Shown here one piece after another: positions 38,000 through 51,418 of a stretch of DNA of 64,000 nucleotides. How positions within the stretch are numbered: position 1 is the stretch's first letter; every line of letters begins with the position of its first letter. Made by a program: the position numbers and the translations under genes. The notes beneath the pieces were generated by a model. It saw only the letters and a list, made by a program, of their open reading frames with translations, had not been told where the DNA came from and did no database searches. This stretch comes from Megalobrama amblycephala. Lineage: Eukaryota > Chordata > Actinopteri > Cypriniformes > Xenocyprididae. The DNA lies in assembly GCF_018812025.1 (NCBI RefSeq), contig NC_063045.1, positions 17,781,046 to 17,845,045 on the forward strand. The letters are read 5' to 3'.

Positions 38000-38222
38000 C
38001 TGGGATTTGTCGTGCCGCGCCGGAGCATTCAGTGCAAACACTGATTGTAATGGGTTCTGTCTTGTGTTGGATCGCGTTGTTCGCGTCCGGGGTAACTTAG
38101 AGACGGAACCAGCGCGGCAGCGCCAGAGTCTACGGCCGGTGTACCGATGCACCCTGTGAAGACGTATCCTGAGAGAGAGAGAGACCAGCGAGCAAGGTAA
38201 AAAAAAAAAAAAAAAAAAAAAA

Positions 38223-38296
<74 letters not shown>

Positions 38297-39445
38297 CCAC
38301 GGTAAACTGCGTTAACGTTTCATTTGACAAAATATTTTGTTAGATTATGGAATTTAATATTTACTGCAATTTATGTATGCGTGTTTTAAAGGTCTCAACT
38401 GCAACAAAGCGCCGGTGACTGCTAGCAAGATTTCTGAGGTAAGCTGTACTTGAAATCATATTGTTACTTAAATTTCCTAACAAAAGCAATGTTTTCTGTC
38501 TATTTTTTTGTAATACTGGTTTAAAAGCATGCCACAGCGACATTTTGCGGGCCACAAAGTTCATTATCATTGTCAGTAGTATAGCTGAAGCACAGCTAAT
38601 GCATCAGTCACTAGTATTGTTAAATTAGAAATATGTGAGGACTAGGTAGCATTCTAAATTTGCTAACTTTTTATCAAATAAGTGACTTTGCATCATGTCT
38701 AACATTTTATTTATTACATAACAAATTAACCAATCAGAAGATGGACCATTTTCTATGTTCAGTCTCACCAGATTACATTTAGGTAAGCACTGCAGTAAAA
38801 CTCTCAATAAATCATTCATACAAAATCTAGCATTCTAAACAACTTTAGTTTATACTTTTGAATTATTTTGATCTTTCATTAGGCAGAAGACTCTCTACCA
38901 TTGCAGTCCCAACTGACCGAAGGTCCTAATATCAGCGCACAGGTGGGTTAACTACTGTAGGGAGGAGAAAAATCATCACATAGTGATTTCTTGCATGCAT
39001 CTTACTGTGTATTTATCTCAAATAGCTTCCCCTTCACTGCAAACAGGCTGAAATTGGCTAAATCATCGATTGCAGTCTCTCTCTCTGGATCTCAGCATTT
39101 TTGGACAGAATTTAGGATATGTAAGTATTAAAATTTAATCTGGCATAATTTAATTTACAATTCATCTGAAATTTTTGAATATGCTATTGACAAAAAGATG
39201 TTGCTTATATATTCTTAAAAAAAAGGTTTAAAAAAGGAGGTTAAAAATAATTTGACACTAATATGGAATTCTCTCTCTCTCTCATTCTCATTCTCATTTT
39301 TATTTAGTGTCAGAGCCGGGATCTCCTCTGAAGGACTGAGTACATTTGTGTTCGTGGACACGCATACAGACCAGGAACATTCTGATGTTGTCAGTCAAGT
39401 TCTGAACTGGAACCAATCTTTGGAGAAGTTCATTTATTTCCAAAG
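38000..39445 (+). ncRNA. putative spliced transcription unit inside the CACTG element
   Basis: Segments with good flanking splice sites: exon 1 ends 38196 (AGCAAG/GTAAAA) after a CpG-rich leader; 38392-38438; 38883-38942 (60 nt); 39047-39120 (74 nt, donor GTAAGTATT); 39308-39445 (donor GTGAAA). The frame in the last block reads SSEGLSTFVFVDTHTDQEHS and is open, but no frame runs through all joins (for example TGA soon after the fourth join in one frame). It could be an lncRNA, a decayed transposon gene or chance. The last exon is not located. Confidence 0.35.
38198..38292. repeat. poly-A followed by (AT)n
   Basis: About 24 A residues followed by about 65 bp of AT dinucleotides, directly after the putative exon 1 donor. 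Confidence 0.95.
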
Positions 39446-40356
39446 GTGAAAAAAAAACAGTGTGTTGTCTTTTAAAAAAATGAATTTAGAGGAGAACATT
39501 GATAATAATAAGAAATGTTTCTTGAACAGTCTTCTTTCAAAAACATTAAGACACTGAAATACTTTTGGCCACCAGTGTACATTAATCAAATTTTGGAAAT
39601 AGTGAAATGATTTTGAAAGTGGGGTTATGTGTCATGTTACCTAATGAGATTGAGAAAAGAATTGTTTTGTCCTGTGTTGGACATTTCATTTTTGACTGCT
39701 TAAAAATGTATTTATATTTTGCGGTTTTATGAATGTAATTGTTGATATTTAATTATAATATTTTTTTGACAATAAGCTAAACAACCATTGACTTTACATC
39801 ATTTTATGTTTTTTGTAGTGAAGGACAACACAACACAACACAACACATAATGTGTTCATTTAACAAGTTTACACATCTTTGTGCTAACCTTTTTGACACA
39901 TTTACTTTGTTAAAAACAATAACAGCTTAATGAGTTAAAATTAACACAAAATGTGTCCCTAAACTCTCCCATTAATGTGTAAATATTGTCATTTTTAACA
40001 CATCCTTTCCAGCATTGGCAGACTGTTTATTTTGTGATATATATGCAATGTTTTAAATAAAAAATGAAATGATATTTTGCAATAATTTTGTCTGTTTGAA
40101 TTGTATCTCAGTAGTACTTATGTAATTAATTCTATATAATATTATGAAATCTATATTTAGGACAAATAATTACAGTAGTGTACTGATTACCTGGGTTTTT
40201 TACAGTAATTGCACCGTATTACATAATTACAGTACCATGTAGTTACTGTAAAACTGAAATACAGTTATAGTACTGTAAATCTTAATTACAGTAACTTACT
40301 GTAACAGTGTTGCCAGTAAGTTACTGTAAAAAACCCTTGAAATGTCTAACAGTGTA

Positions 40357-43300
40357 TGTTAATGTACTCCTAAATGTTGACTATATGCATTCAAAATTCT
40401 TAAATTCTTACTCACATGCTTGGTTTGACTGTGATTCTATCAGCAATTCGACATAAACCTTATATCGAATCTCCATGAAAACCCACAATACATTTAAAAT
40501 GCACAGAGCATTTGTTGTTTATTATAAACATATTACTTATAAATGTCCTCCTTTCTCAGATTACCAGAGCGTTAGACAGTCATGAATGTTTGATAAGAAT
40601 CCAAACCATTAGTTCCAATAAGGAGAAGCTGATCTCTCGCCTTTGTTAATTGGATGTGTTTGATCACTTTCCCTGCCCCTTTCTGAGAAGCACCAGGCAT
40701 CAATCTAAATGTGCCACTGAGAGCTGTTACATTAGGACGAATCATCTGATAGATGGTAGTTTATATCATTGATGTCTCAGAATGTGCATCCATCCGCAAG
40801 CACCGTCAGACAGATGAGTACATGGCCATAAATGACCATTAATAAATGATTCAACAGACTGAGAAGAACTAAAGAAGAATCTGTTCAGATTGGCATACTA
40901 ATGAGCTGCTTACTGCAGACACTGTGCAGTATGTACCATGCACTCCTGTTTTTTGTATGCTGCTTTGACATACTGATCTCACAGGAAAACGTAAATATGT
41001 TACAAGTTGGCGATTTCATATGAATTTGTATGAATTATTCCCAGTCACAGGAGAATAAGCAGATCGTGTGAAAACGTACAAATGAGATTGTACAAATTCT
41101 TATGAATTAGCCACCAATTCGAAATTCAAAATTCAATTAGATTGTTTTGGCATTGCTCAAGTTAGTACGTATTGCATGCTAAATTGACCAAGTGGACCAA
41201 TTTATAGTTATTTTGCATTGTGTGTATGAATGTTTAAATTATAAAGAAACGTTAAAAAATTGTGGTTGTTGCTATTTATTGTTAATTTGTCACAGTGCAT
41301 TGTGGGAGACAGTACCCAATGCAGTGTGCATAGTGTAGTGGTTTATATAGTATGTAATTTGAGAATTTTATACCATATGTAAGCAATAAGGTACGAGAGG
41401 CTGTGCTGTATTGTGAATAAGTCACAGGCTTCATGGCTGAAGGGCGCTGTTAGGCATGACGCGAAGCACTCTGGTAATGTATCAATGCAACTGTCACAAA
41501 GTAAACTTTCTAAAACCCTTCCTTCCACTGGAAAAAAATTGCCCCTTACCATGAACAGCAAAAGAAGTTACATTTTCACACCATTAGATGGCGGCAAAGA
41601 CTGTCTTTATGAGTGTGTCAGTCAGTAGCGAAGACTTTTACATTGAAAAGACTGAATGGTTGTGAACACGGAACAAGACGCAACTGACAAATGCTTTGAC
41701 TAGCGCTGTCAGTCACGGGAAAACCCCTTAAATGTTAAAAGGACAAGATAATACATCGGACATTTAAACTGTTTTTTTTTATTATGAACATAGGACTGAC
41801 CTGAAGGAAAATGCTAAATCTGAATACAGGTAATAAACTCGCTCACTCGATCTCTTTCTCACAATACTCTTCTACATAATACAGTAAGCTACAATGAACA
41901 ATATCAATTGAGAACATACAGTTTACATTGCTAAGAGTGGTTGCTAAGGGTGTTGTGTAGTGATACACAGAACTGTTGGGTGAAGCGATCGTAGCCGTGT
42001 TTTATCGTGAATAAAACACAGCTATTGACCATTTAGAATCAAGGACAGGAAAATAATCATTTTATAAGAAAATAGCATGCAATTGGAATAGTCTGAAAAA
42101 AGATATAAAAATTGTGACTGTTTCTTTCTGCTACTTTGTCAAATTGGAAATGGTAAAAAATATAATGTGAAAAGCAGAATGCTGTTCTGAACATATCAAA
42201 TGTAGCAACTAGGGAATGAAATGGGCTGTGTCCAAACTTTTCATTCCGAAAGCTCATTTGTCTTGTTTAATGAGGCACTTTAACACAAACTTGGCAAGGA
42301 GTGCAAAATTACCCTCTGCTTAACCTGAGCAATTATAAGTCCTAAACTTGCTACAGAATATACTGCACTCTATATCCTCAGCGTAGCGAAACGAAACATA
42401 CCCTTTATGTCTCCTAATTAAATTTGCTAGCTGCAACTGTAAGTGACACTGAGCATGGTCTATGTAGTGTAGAAGGAGGCATAATTCCATTACTGCTTCA
42501 TGCTGGGAGATGAAGATGCAAACTGGGAGCATCTGTAATCGTATTCGATCAGAGAAGCAATAAAGTTTGAAAGCAATATAACAAGTCTTCTGACCTAAGC
42601 AACATGCATTATACATAGGACCGGATGCTGTAAGATGAAATACAGAAGTTTTCTGCCTTCTGCTGATGTGTTAATGTAAACTTGTAAATCTTTCAAGGAG
42701 TTTGCTTACAGCGAGACATTAAATAAATCTTGCACTTGAAGTCTTTAAACTCAGAGTAAAAGGTGGTACCACAGTAATACACACTTGGATCATTCCTGCT
42801 ATGTAGTGCATTTTCATGTTTCCATAATGAATAAAATATGATGATTAAATACACATGGAAAGAATTTTATATAATTTCAGTACTTTGGTTTGAACTTTAA
42901 CGTGATTTAGATTATAGTAATTTAGTAATAGGCCTACTATTAAATATAATATAGATTTATATTCATTTTTTATAATCATTGTTTCAAACAAAACTTTTTG
43001 TTTTGTAAATCGATTTATACTTCCTGTTTCCTGACGCGACACGTGATATAAGGTATTTCCCACGAGTTTTTCTATGGTTTTTCTCCTAACCATCCAAGAG
43101 CGATACGGGACGATTCTTTTTTTAGAAACGGTTTCTATTTCAACAACATCATACAAAGTATGGCAATGATAATCTCAGGTATTGATTATGTTCTTTATTT
43201 AATGTTTTAAGAATTTAATGTGAGTTTAACACTATCATTTTGCTTGACCTTTATAGAATAACTGAAAACGACAATGGATATGGCCTAATTCACCTCAGAT

Positions 43301-45413
43301 CTTGAAAATAGGAAAGGAAACAAGAACGTTCAATCTTTGAACTCAACAAACAAGTGTTTTCTATGACAAAAGCCTACCCTATATCAGTCACTCAGTATGT
43401 ATTTTTAATAATGTTAAAATAATGTAATGTTTATGAATTTGATTTCGAACGTTTGCGAAGAAAGCCCGCCCACACACTCTTCTGACTGGCTGTGATTTGT
43501 GATTCATTTTGTCGCTGAAATCTTATCGCATCGTGTCTGGTTATTTTGTAAATCCAGTTCCTTCAGGAAGTGACATAATTTTGGTGAGGAAACAACTTGC
43601 ACAAAGTATTAGAAACTATTAGTAATGCATTTAATCAATTCTGTGATATTTTGTGGTAGTTGGTTCACCTCACATAAAAATTTCAATTTTTTTTTTTTAG
43701 ACAAAATTACAGACAAATTATATATACAAATTATAGCTAACTTTTGCTCTTTATTTCCATCCTGTTAGATTCATTCCTGCCATTGTGTAAACAATGTTTT
43801 AATTAATAATGTTTAAGTGAAAGAATGTTTTGGTGTATGCTTTTATAGAAATACTTCCTTAAATTACATAACCACATTAATTTTTAATAGTTTTCAATAA
43901 ACTGTTGTGCCACTTTTGCACACAGTATTTCGGAGCAAATTGCTTTTAGCACTAATTTTGAGGATAAATATGGGCCTTACCTGATTTTCAGAATTCCTTC
44001 AGTGAATTGGCCACCAAAACAAAGCAGAAAGCATGTCCAAATAAACAACGCAATTAATTCTTGGTGAATTTTCCCAACAGAGTTCAAGTTCTTTGCTGAA
44101 AGGAAGAATAGTTTTAAAATGTTTGTGTCTGCTGAAAATTATAGTTTTTCCCCTTTGTGTGCACAGAGGAAGCACTTATTTTCTTGAATGTGTTTTCCTC
44201 TATCTGTGAGTAAGTGAGATTGGGCTCCAAGTGTTCATTTTTAGCAGTGGCCTACTTCTCTGTCACCATGAAGAATTGTCCTCGGGCATAAGACCTGTTC
44301 CTCGTACCTCTCTCCTTCCGTCTTCCCCACACTCTCTCTCTTCCTCTACCCTTTTTCTCATTCTATGTGCCTCAGTTTTCACCCAAATCCACAGGACTAT
44401 TCAGAAGAGGCTTGTTAAAGAAATAGTTCATCCAAAAATCTGAAGTCTGTCATTATTTACTCATATGTGGATATTTTTTCTGAAGAGCTAGTAAGAAGTA
44501 TTCTTGACTCCATTATAGTTATCCAAAAAAAAAAAAAAAATACAACAAAATACTATAAAATTATTCAGACCTGTGTGTAATATTCAGAAGTCTTCAAACG
44601 TTGTTGTGTGAGGAACAGATGAAAATGAAGCCCAACTGAAAAAACTAAGAAAATTATCTCTTTTTTTTTAGCTTTGGTAATATAATTTGACATGTAATTT
44701 AAAATACATTAATAATTCCACAGTTAGTAAAGTGTTTTTCTGTCATTTCTAATCAGGCAACGAATATAGTACCCACAAGAAAGTTAAACACAGTGCAAAG
44801 TTAAGAAAAATACATTATGTACAGATGTGACGGAAGATCATAACCCTTATATGTACGTATTTCTGCATTATTTAACATAACTTGATTGTGTGTATGTGTG
44901 TGAGCTGTGTAGGTGTTTGAGGTCTCTGGTTTCTGCATGGGTAACTGCAGATGGAGATTGTAGACTATGTCTCCCTCAGGCAAATCGACTTTTATTTCAA
45001 ACGGTTCACCCACAGTGGCAGCTTACTGTACAGTACCTCTCTCTCCGATAATAACTTTTCAACACATTCTGTTGAATTTATGGCTAGTGACTGCAAGTTA
45101 AAACATATTGGTTCATCTCATAAATTTCCAGCATTTTTATGGAGGCATTGTTGGTCCATTTGCTGATGAGCATCAAAAAGAATGTCTGAACATTAAACAT
45201 CATATTAGAATAGCATGAGTTATGGGCCATTCACATAGGGAGCATTATTGTTTAATTGTGCATGCAAAGTCATTTATTTCATGTCTTGCTGTTTCAGGGT
45301 CTAATTTCACTATTGCTGCATTTTTAAAACATCATGTAAAGTTAGACCTGTTTTTCGCCACATTAACATTTACAGTCAAATGTAAAACTAAACTCAACTA
45401 TAATAACTCAACT
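40357..45413. other. intergenic DNA with dispersed repeats
   Basis: 40980-41130 carries inverted AAAACGTA/TACAAATG-type repeat text. 41575-41860 is a diverged copy of 7705-7890. 44419-44640 begins with a mutated TTAA-element end (AGAAATAGTTCATCC). No exon was recognised; the ORFs at 42320-42616 and 42845-43156 show no domain or codon bias. Confidence 0.4.
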
Positions 45414-46760
45414 AAGAAATTTTACAATTTTATGCACAAAATGAGCTCATTTCAAATTTGATGCCTGCTACAGGTCTCAAAATAGTTGGGATGGGGGCAT
45501 GTTTACCATCTCCTCTTCCTTCAAAACAGTATGAAGATGTCTGGGCATCGAGGTTATGAGTTTCTGGAGTTTTGGTGTTGGAATTTGGTCCTAATCTTGC
45601 CTGATATAGGTTTCCAACTGCTGAAGAGTTTGTGGTCGTCTTTGACATATTTTCCTATATAGGTGAAAGATCTGGACTGCAGGCAGGCCAATTCAGCACC
45701 CGGACTCTTCTATGATGAAGCCATGCTGTTGTAATAGCTGCAGTATGTGGTTTTGCATTGTCCTACTGAAATACACAAGGCCTTCCCTGAAATAGACGTC
45801 ATCTGGAGGGGAGCATATGTTGCTCTAAAACCTTTATATATCTTTCAGTGTTCATAGTGCCTCCCAAAAATGCAAGCTGACCATACCGTATGCACTTACG
45901 CACCCCCATACCATCAGAGATGCTGGCTTTTGAACTGAGCACTGATAACACACTGGAAGGTTTCCCTCCTCTTTAGCCCGGAAGAGTCAAAATGTCAAAT
46001 TTGGACTCGTCTGACCATAGAACACTTTTCTACTTTGAAACAGTCCATTTTCAATGAGCCTTGGCCCACAGGAAATTGGCATCTGCAGATGGCACGGCGG
46101 ATTGTGTTTACCGACAGTGGTTTCTGGAAGTATTCCTGGGCCCATTTAGTAATGTCATTGACACGATCATGCCGATGAGTGATGCAGTGTCGTCTGAGGG
46201 CCTCGAAGACCACGGGCATCCAATAAAGGTCTTCGGCCTTGTCCCTTACGCACAAAGATTTCTCCAGTTGTTATGATGATGATGATGATGTTATGCACTG
46301 TAGATGATGAGATTTGCAAAGCCTTTGCAATTTGATGTTGAGGAACATTGTTTTTAAAGTATTCCACAATCTTTTTGTGCACTCTTTCACAGCTCTGCCC
46401 ATCTTTACTTCTGAGAGACTCTGCCTCTCTAAGACATCCCTTTTATAGTTAATCATGTTACAAACCTGATATCAATTAACTTAATTAGTTGCTAGATGTT
46501 CTCCTAGCTCAATCTTTTCAAAATATCTTGCTTTTTAAGCCATTTGTTGCTCCTGTGCCAACTTTTTTGAGACCTGTAGCAGGCATCTAATTTGAAATTA
46601 GCTCATTTTGTGGATAAAAGTGTCAAATTTCTCCGTTTAACTCCGTTTTATCTATGTTCTATTGTGAATAAAATAATGGCTCATGTGATTTGAAAGTCTT
46701 TTAGTTTTCATTTTATTCAAATTTAAAAAACGTCCCAACATTTACGAAATTCAGGTTGTA
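45414..46760 (-). mobile_element. Tc1/mariner relic, truncated at one end
   Basis: The minus strand carries decayed Tc1 transposase of a family close to 22626-23648. The right side extends to a terminal GAAATTCAGGTTGTA (46746-46760). Inner inverted blocks ATGCCTGCTACAGGTCTC (left) and GAGACCTGTAGCAGGCAT (right) match. The left outer repeat (about 140 bp) is missing, so this end is truncated. Confidence 0.85.
45995..46456 (-). pseudogene. Tc1 transposase N-terminal relic
   Basis: Minus-strand frames cover the helix-turn-helix part. One contains HQIAKALQISSSTVHNI and another ALRRHCITHRHD and WAQEYFQKPLSVNTIRRAIC. They match residues about 24-110 of the transposase at 22626, with frameshifts between. 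A GAT/ATC triplet array (46274-46290) has expanded inside the first helix-turn-helix, changing NIIQRF-like text to NIIIIII. Non-functional. Confidence 0.88.
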
Positions 46761-46929
46761 GTACAGAAGCCTTCCTTTTTAAAAAAAAGAAAAACCAGAA
46801 GGGAATGACGCAGGGTTATGTTTCTTGCACATGCATTCATCCTCCAATGCGGAGGGAATATTGCACTAAAAGACTCCGACACTGTTACACTGTTACAGTG
46901 CGAGCAGTGTAAACTGACTTCATGACTCC

Positions 46930-47060
46930 TTATGAATCAAACACGTGCAGCGCAAGCAGTGTAGTCCAATTCCCGAACAAATTACTCAAATAAACCAGTT
47001 CTTTTTAGTGAATCAAACGCATGCTGCACAAGCAGTGTAGTCCGATTCCTTAACGAATGA
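46930..47060. repeat. tandem 78-bp repeat, two copies
   Basis: AATCAAACACGTGCAGCGCA and its copy AATCAAACGCATGCTGCACA start about 78 bp apart. Both are followed by AGCAGTGTAGTCC(A/G)ATTCC. A third partial copy lies at about 46900-46925. Confidence 0.65.
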
Positions 47061-47089
47061 CCTGAACGAAGCCTACAGTCTCCATTATT

Positions 47090-47111
47090 TATATATATCT
47101 CTCTCTCTCTC

Positions 47112-47146
<35 letters not shown>

Positions 47147-47147
47147 T
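47090..47147. repeat. (TC)n-(AT)n-(GA)n palindromic microsatellite
   Basis: TATATATCTCTCTCTCTC, then ATATATAT, then GAGAGAGAGA. The TC and GA arms are inverse, so the tract can fold back. Confidence 0.9.
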
Positions 47148-48310
47148 GAAACAAACATTAAAAGTTATTAAACCTTGAAAAACCCACCTCAAGATTCCTG
47201 CACTTTGTTCCATTCCGATGCATTCCGTTTAGCTGCTTTGAACACAAGTAATGCGTCCTGTGTAAATGCCCCTCAAATTTGCATCATAAGCATACACAAC
47301 CACAGCACATTGTCAGCATAAATAGCATCCGAGTCTATGATTATTGCTCTGCAATTAAATGTGAAGCAATCACGTGGATGGTGAGAACCATCACATCACA
47401 GGCGGTTTATTTTTAACGAGCCTACTTGATTAATCACAGTAGATTCTAGAAGTCTTCAGGAAGGCTGCCTCTGACCCACAAAAATAATTCCAACCCCCAT
47501 CTTTTCCCAAGTTTTATAGTGCTCATATTAAAAAGTCATGAAGACGTGCTAAAAATGCATTCGGCCGCATCAAATTAGCCCAATTAATGCTGAAAGTTCA
47601 GGAGCATGCATGTGCCTCAGCATGCACCTCTGCATTCTGTATTGCTTGTGTTCTCTCTTCCTCTAGACCCTAATTGTAGTCCACCATCCACGTTAGGATT
47701 CAGAAGTGGAAAAGACATGCAGTAGCACCTAAAAGTATTTGGACATGTAAGTTACAATTAAAAATCCATGTCTTTGCATTACATAATTCAATATCAAAAC
47801 AAGTGGCAATCATTTTAAAGCTAGCATTTGATAGGTTGTAAAGGATAAAATGTACTGACATCCATTTCCTGAAAACTATTTAAACTTGTATAAAAAAGTG
47901 CTACAATGCACTGCGAATACCAGAAAGCACTGATGCTCACTATGTTCCCTTAACAAAAGTTAGTCATGTGAGCCAACTCAGTATACATTATGACTAACAA
48001 TGGATGTTTTGAAAAATCTGGATCTATAACAGGATTTATGTCGAGAGATCCAAGATGGTGGACAATAAACTTTTCAAAATTTAAAAATGGATTGTTTTAT
48101 CCAATTTTTATATGTACTATTTATTTTTTATGCCTATTAGAGTATTGTTCCATTAGTTTAGCAACATGCTAATGGCGAACTCTATGAAATCAAATGCGAG
48201 TCTCCATTCATTCAGTTGCTGTCTTTGTAGAGGAAAAACACAAAGAAAAAAAAATTGAGATCAGAAAGTCACTGTAAATATGGTCCAGGCAACTTAAACC
48301 TGTGACTTAA

Positions 48311-49591
48311 AGGGTTAGTTCACCCAAAAATGAAATTTCTGTCATTAATTACTCAATGTCGTTCTACACCCCTAAGACATTCAGTTCATCTTTGGAACAC
48401 AAATTAAGATATTTTTGATTAAATCTGATGGCTCAGAGAGGCCTCTATTGCCAGCAAGACAATTACCATTTTCAGTGATCAGAAAAAACATATTTAACAT
48501 ATTTGTGACTACAGTGGTTCAACCTTAATGTTATGAAGCGACGAGAATACTTTTTGTGCGCCCAAAAAACAGCAAGACAATTAACATATTTTAAAGGTCC
48601 CGTTCTTCGTGATCCCATGTTTCAAACTTTAGTTAGTGTGTAATGTTGTTGTTAGAGTATAAATAAAATCTGTAAAATTTTAAAGCTCAAAGTTCAATGC
48701 CAAGCGAGATATTTTATTTAACAGAAGTCGCCTATCGAACGGCCAGTTTGGACTACATCCCTCTACTTCCTTCTTTAATGACGTCACTAAAACAGTTTTT
48801 TGACTAACCTCCGCCCACAGGAATACACAAGAGTTGCGTTTGTAGAGTGTGTTTGTTGCCATGTCGTCGAAACGCTGTTATTTTCATCCCGCAGTCCAAT
48901 CACCGGGTCTGATTCCAGCTCAAATTGATAGGGTAAAATTAAAGACATGTTTACAATAACACTGAGCGCGTGCATCTCCACGTTATGGTAAGAGGCGTGA
49001 CCTTTCCGGGCAAGATGCACTAAACTGCTGTCGAATCACAACACAGGAACCGCTGGCACAATCAGAACTCGTTACGTATTTCTGAAGGAGGGACTTCATA
49101 GAACAAGGAAGTCATCAGCCCATTTTTATGACAGTGGAAACAGCGGTATACAGATAAGTAAATTATGTGAAAAATACTGTGTTTTTTCACACGCGAAACA
49201 TGAACACATGTTATATTGCACACTATAAACACAATCAAAGCTTCAAAAAACCACGAAAAACGGGACCTTTAACATTCGAAGGTTTAAAATCGTAAAGCTT
49301 TGAAGCAGTGTTTTTAAATCGGTCATCACTAGATATTGTTGAAAAGTCGCACAAAAAGTATTCTCGTCACTTTATAATATTAAGGTTGAACCACTGTAGT
49401 CACATGAACTGTTTAATGTTTTTAGTACCTTTCTGGGAATCTGAAGGTGTTATCTTGCTGGCAATGGAGGCCCTTACTGAGCCATCGGATTTTATCAAAA
49501 ATATCTTGTGTTCTAAAAGTCTTACAGGTGTGGAACGACATGAGGGTGAGTAATTAATGACAGAAATTTCATTTTTGGGTGAACTAACCCT
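48311..49591. mobile_element. TTAA MITE (AGGGTTAGTTCACCC ends) nested in the mariner-like MITE
   Basis: TTAA duplications (48307-48310, 49592-49595) flank AGGGTTAGTTCACCC and its inverse. The two sides correspond over about 280 bp (ACTGTAGTCACA and related text in both orientations). The centre is interrupted by the element at 48595-49268. 57293-57700 belongs to the same family. Confidence 0.92.
48595..49268. mobile_element. TTAA MITE (AGGTCCCG ends), innermost layer
   Basis: A 674-bp element with ends AGGTCCCGTTCTTCGTG and CACGAAAAACGGGACCT and TTAA duplications at 48591-48594 and 49269-49272. Non-coding. Confidence 0.92.
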
Positions 49592-50407
49592 TTAAGTGAC
49601 CAAATACTTTCTGGGGCCACTGTATTTTTGAGTGGCGCCAAAAACTGCAACAAGCATTGCTTCAGTGTTCAAGGCATATTTTTAGATCATGTTTACCCAG
49701 CAGATGAGAAAACCTTGAAAGTCTTTGATCAGCATTTGTGTCTTGCACTGACATTTTGATAGACATGCTAAGCTATGAACGTTTTACTCAGTAACTTGTA
49801 TTTCAGATACAATCTCAAAACAAAAAGAGTTCTGTTGCAGACAGAATATATACATATATATATGTATATACACACACAGAGAGATATTTTATTTATTTAT
49901 TTGAGCTCTAACCTGTTTAACAACTGTTCATTAAATGCAATAATATACAGGAAAACAAAAATGAGTGGAACTACTTAAACCATTAATCACGGATGTAATC
50001 ATTGATTACATTTGCTCTAGTTGAATCTGGCTCATTAGCTCTCTAGGGACGGTGAGCGCAGAGGCCCAAACAGATGTTTACCAAAGCATGCTTTCCAAAC
50101 TCTTCAACCTTTCCTTTCCTCTGTACTTCGACTTCAAAGCTCAGAGGGGCCAACCACCCACACATTTGCATATATTTGCATACCTGAAGGAGCATGTTAA
50201 TTTGAGGCAGATGTTGGCGTAAGTGAGTAAAATTAAGGAGAGGAGGGAGTACTTCAGGACCTGTTGCAGTAGACTAATGAACGCCTGTTTTCCTGCCGAG
50301 GGACTAGAAACAAGTTTGGATGGAAATTAGTGAAACATTTTAGCACAAGTATATATAAGTATATTATATATATGTATATATAATATGCAACTCTACATAT
50401 TTTTAAA

Positions 50408-50473
<66 letters not shown>
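50408..50473. repeat. (AT)n microsatellite
   Basis: About 66 bp of AT dinucleotides. Confidence 0.95.
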
Positions 50474-50479
<6 letters not shown>

Positions 50480-51391
50480 TGTGTGCATATATTTATTTTA
50501 AATATAATGCATTTGTTTTCAACTTTGTTTTTAGGATTCTGGCCTTTTTTTGTGTAAAGTGCCAACAAACAACAGTTTTGTTTCTCTCAGAGGTCGTTAT
50601 TAAACAGACAAAGAAAATATTGCTCCATAAACCCATCCAGAAGAACATTCACAGCTTGCTCTTCATTTAATTGTGCCTCATAAACCAAAAAGCCTTGCGT
50701 AGTGGATCTCATAAAAAAGGCACTAATTATGCTTATGAAAATGGCAGTTTTCCTCCAAGACCTTCCTCATTGTCCAGTGCCCATCTTCAAAAAATACAAA
50801 CGATTTTGCGCACTGCTATATTTAAATGGTATTTAAACATAAAGAGATTAGCAGCTGACGTTTTCACATCTGTGCATCCTCCAATACATTCTTGCCGCAT
50901 TTTCCTATCTCATTTTTCTCGTGACTAATACCACTTGCCTACGAGTGCTTATGGATAATCACAGTTGGCAGTCTCGGCTGTGTTGTGGATAATCTTTTTA
51001 GCTCTTTTCTTGTTCTTGTTCAATTTGTAGGAGTGCTGTGGATCCCAACCAGCCAACAAGCCGGCCAATATTTGCAGAGATGTTTTGTGAGGGCTGGTGG
51101 AAGGTTTGGCTCGGTTTTATCATTTATCAATAAATGTAAATTATTAAGGTGTTTATGGCCTACTGACACTCAGTACGCACAGAGTCTGTAACATTGGTAC
51201 AATGTTGCCAAGTACAGAATATTTTTAGTTTTGGCCTTTATGAAAGTATTTATTTATTCTGCTGATGCAACTTGGGATGATGTGCAGAGCAGATATTACA
51301 TCATGCAAAGAAAAATTATTTGCTTTGAAAAACTGGCCTCATTATGAATCATTATACATAACATTATACATACATGTTTAAATTAGTTTTA

Positions 51392-51418
51392 TATGTGTGT
51401 GTGTGTGTGTGTGTGTGT
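51392..51418. repeat. (GT)n microsatellite
   Basis: About 13 GT repeats. Confidence 0.95.

Larger units (their letters stand above)
37551..40354. mobile_element. 2.8-kb CACTG-ended DNA element with exon-like blocks
   Basis: The terminal inverted repeats CACTGTTAGACATTTC and GAAATGTCTAACAGTG are 16-bp perfect inverses, flanked by TA on both sides (37549-37550, 40355-40356). CACTG ends resemble EnSpm/CACTA elements, whose usual duplication is 2-4 bp; the assignment is tentative. Subterminal DNA is full of TTACTGTA words. The interior has a CpG-rich block (about 37850-38195) and a set of splice-flanked segments. No transposase recognised. Confidence 0.7.
47720..49622. mobile_element. mariner-like MITE hosting a two-level nested insertion
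   Basis: The left end CAGTAGCACCTAAAAGTATT and right end AATACTTTCTGGGGCCACTG are near-inverse. The right flank is TA and the left is TG (probably a mutated TA). After removal of the insertion 48311-49591 about 620 bp remain, non-coding. Confidence 0.65.

Noticed and set aside
42320..43156. Minus-strand ORFs of 98 and 103 codons
   Set aside because: No recognisable domain, hydrophobicity pattern or splice context; compatible with chance.
50254..50568. Poly-YI ORFs around the AT array
   Set aside because: Dinucleotide-repeat artefact.
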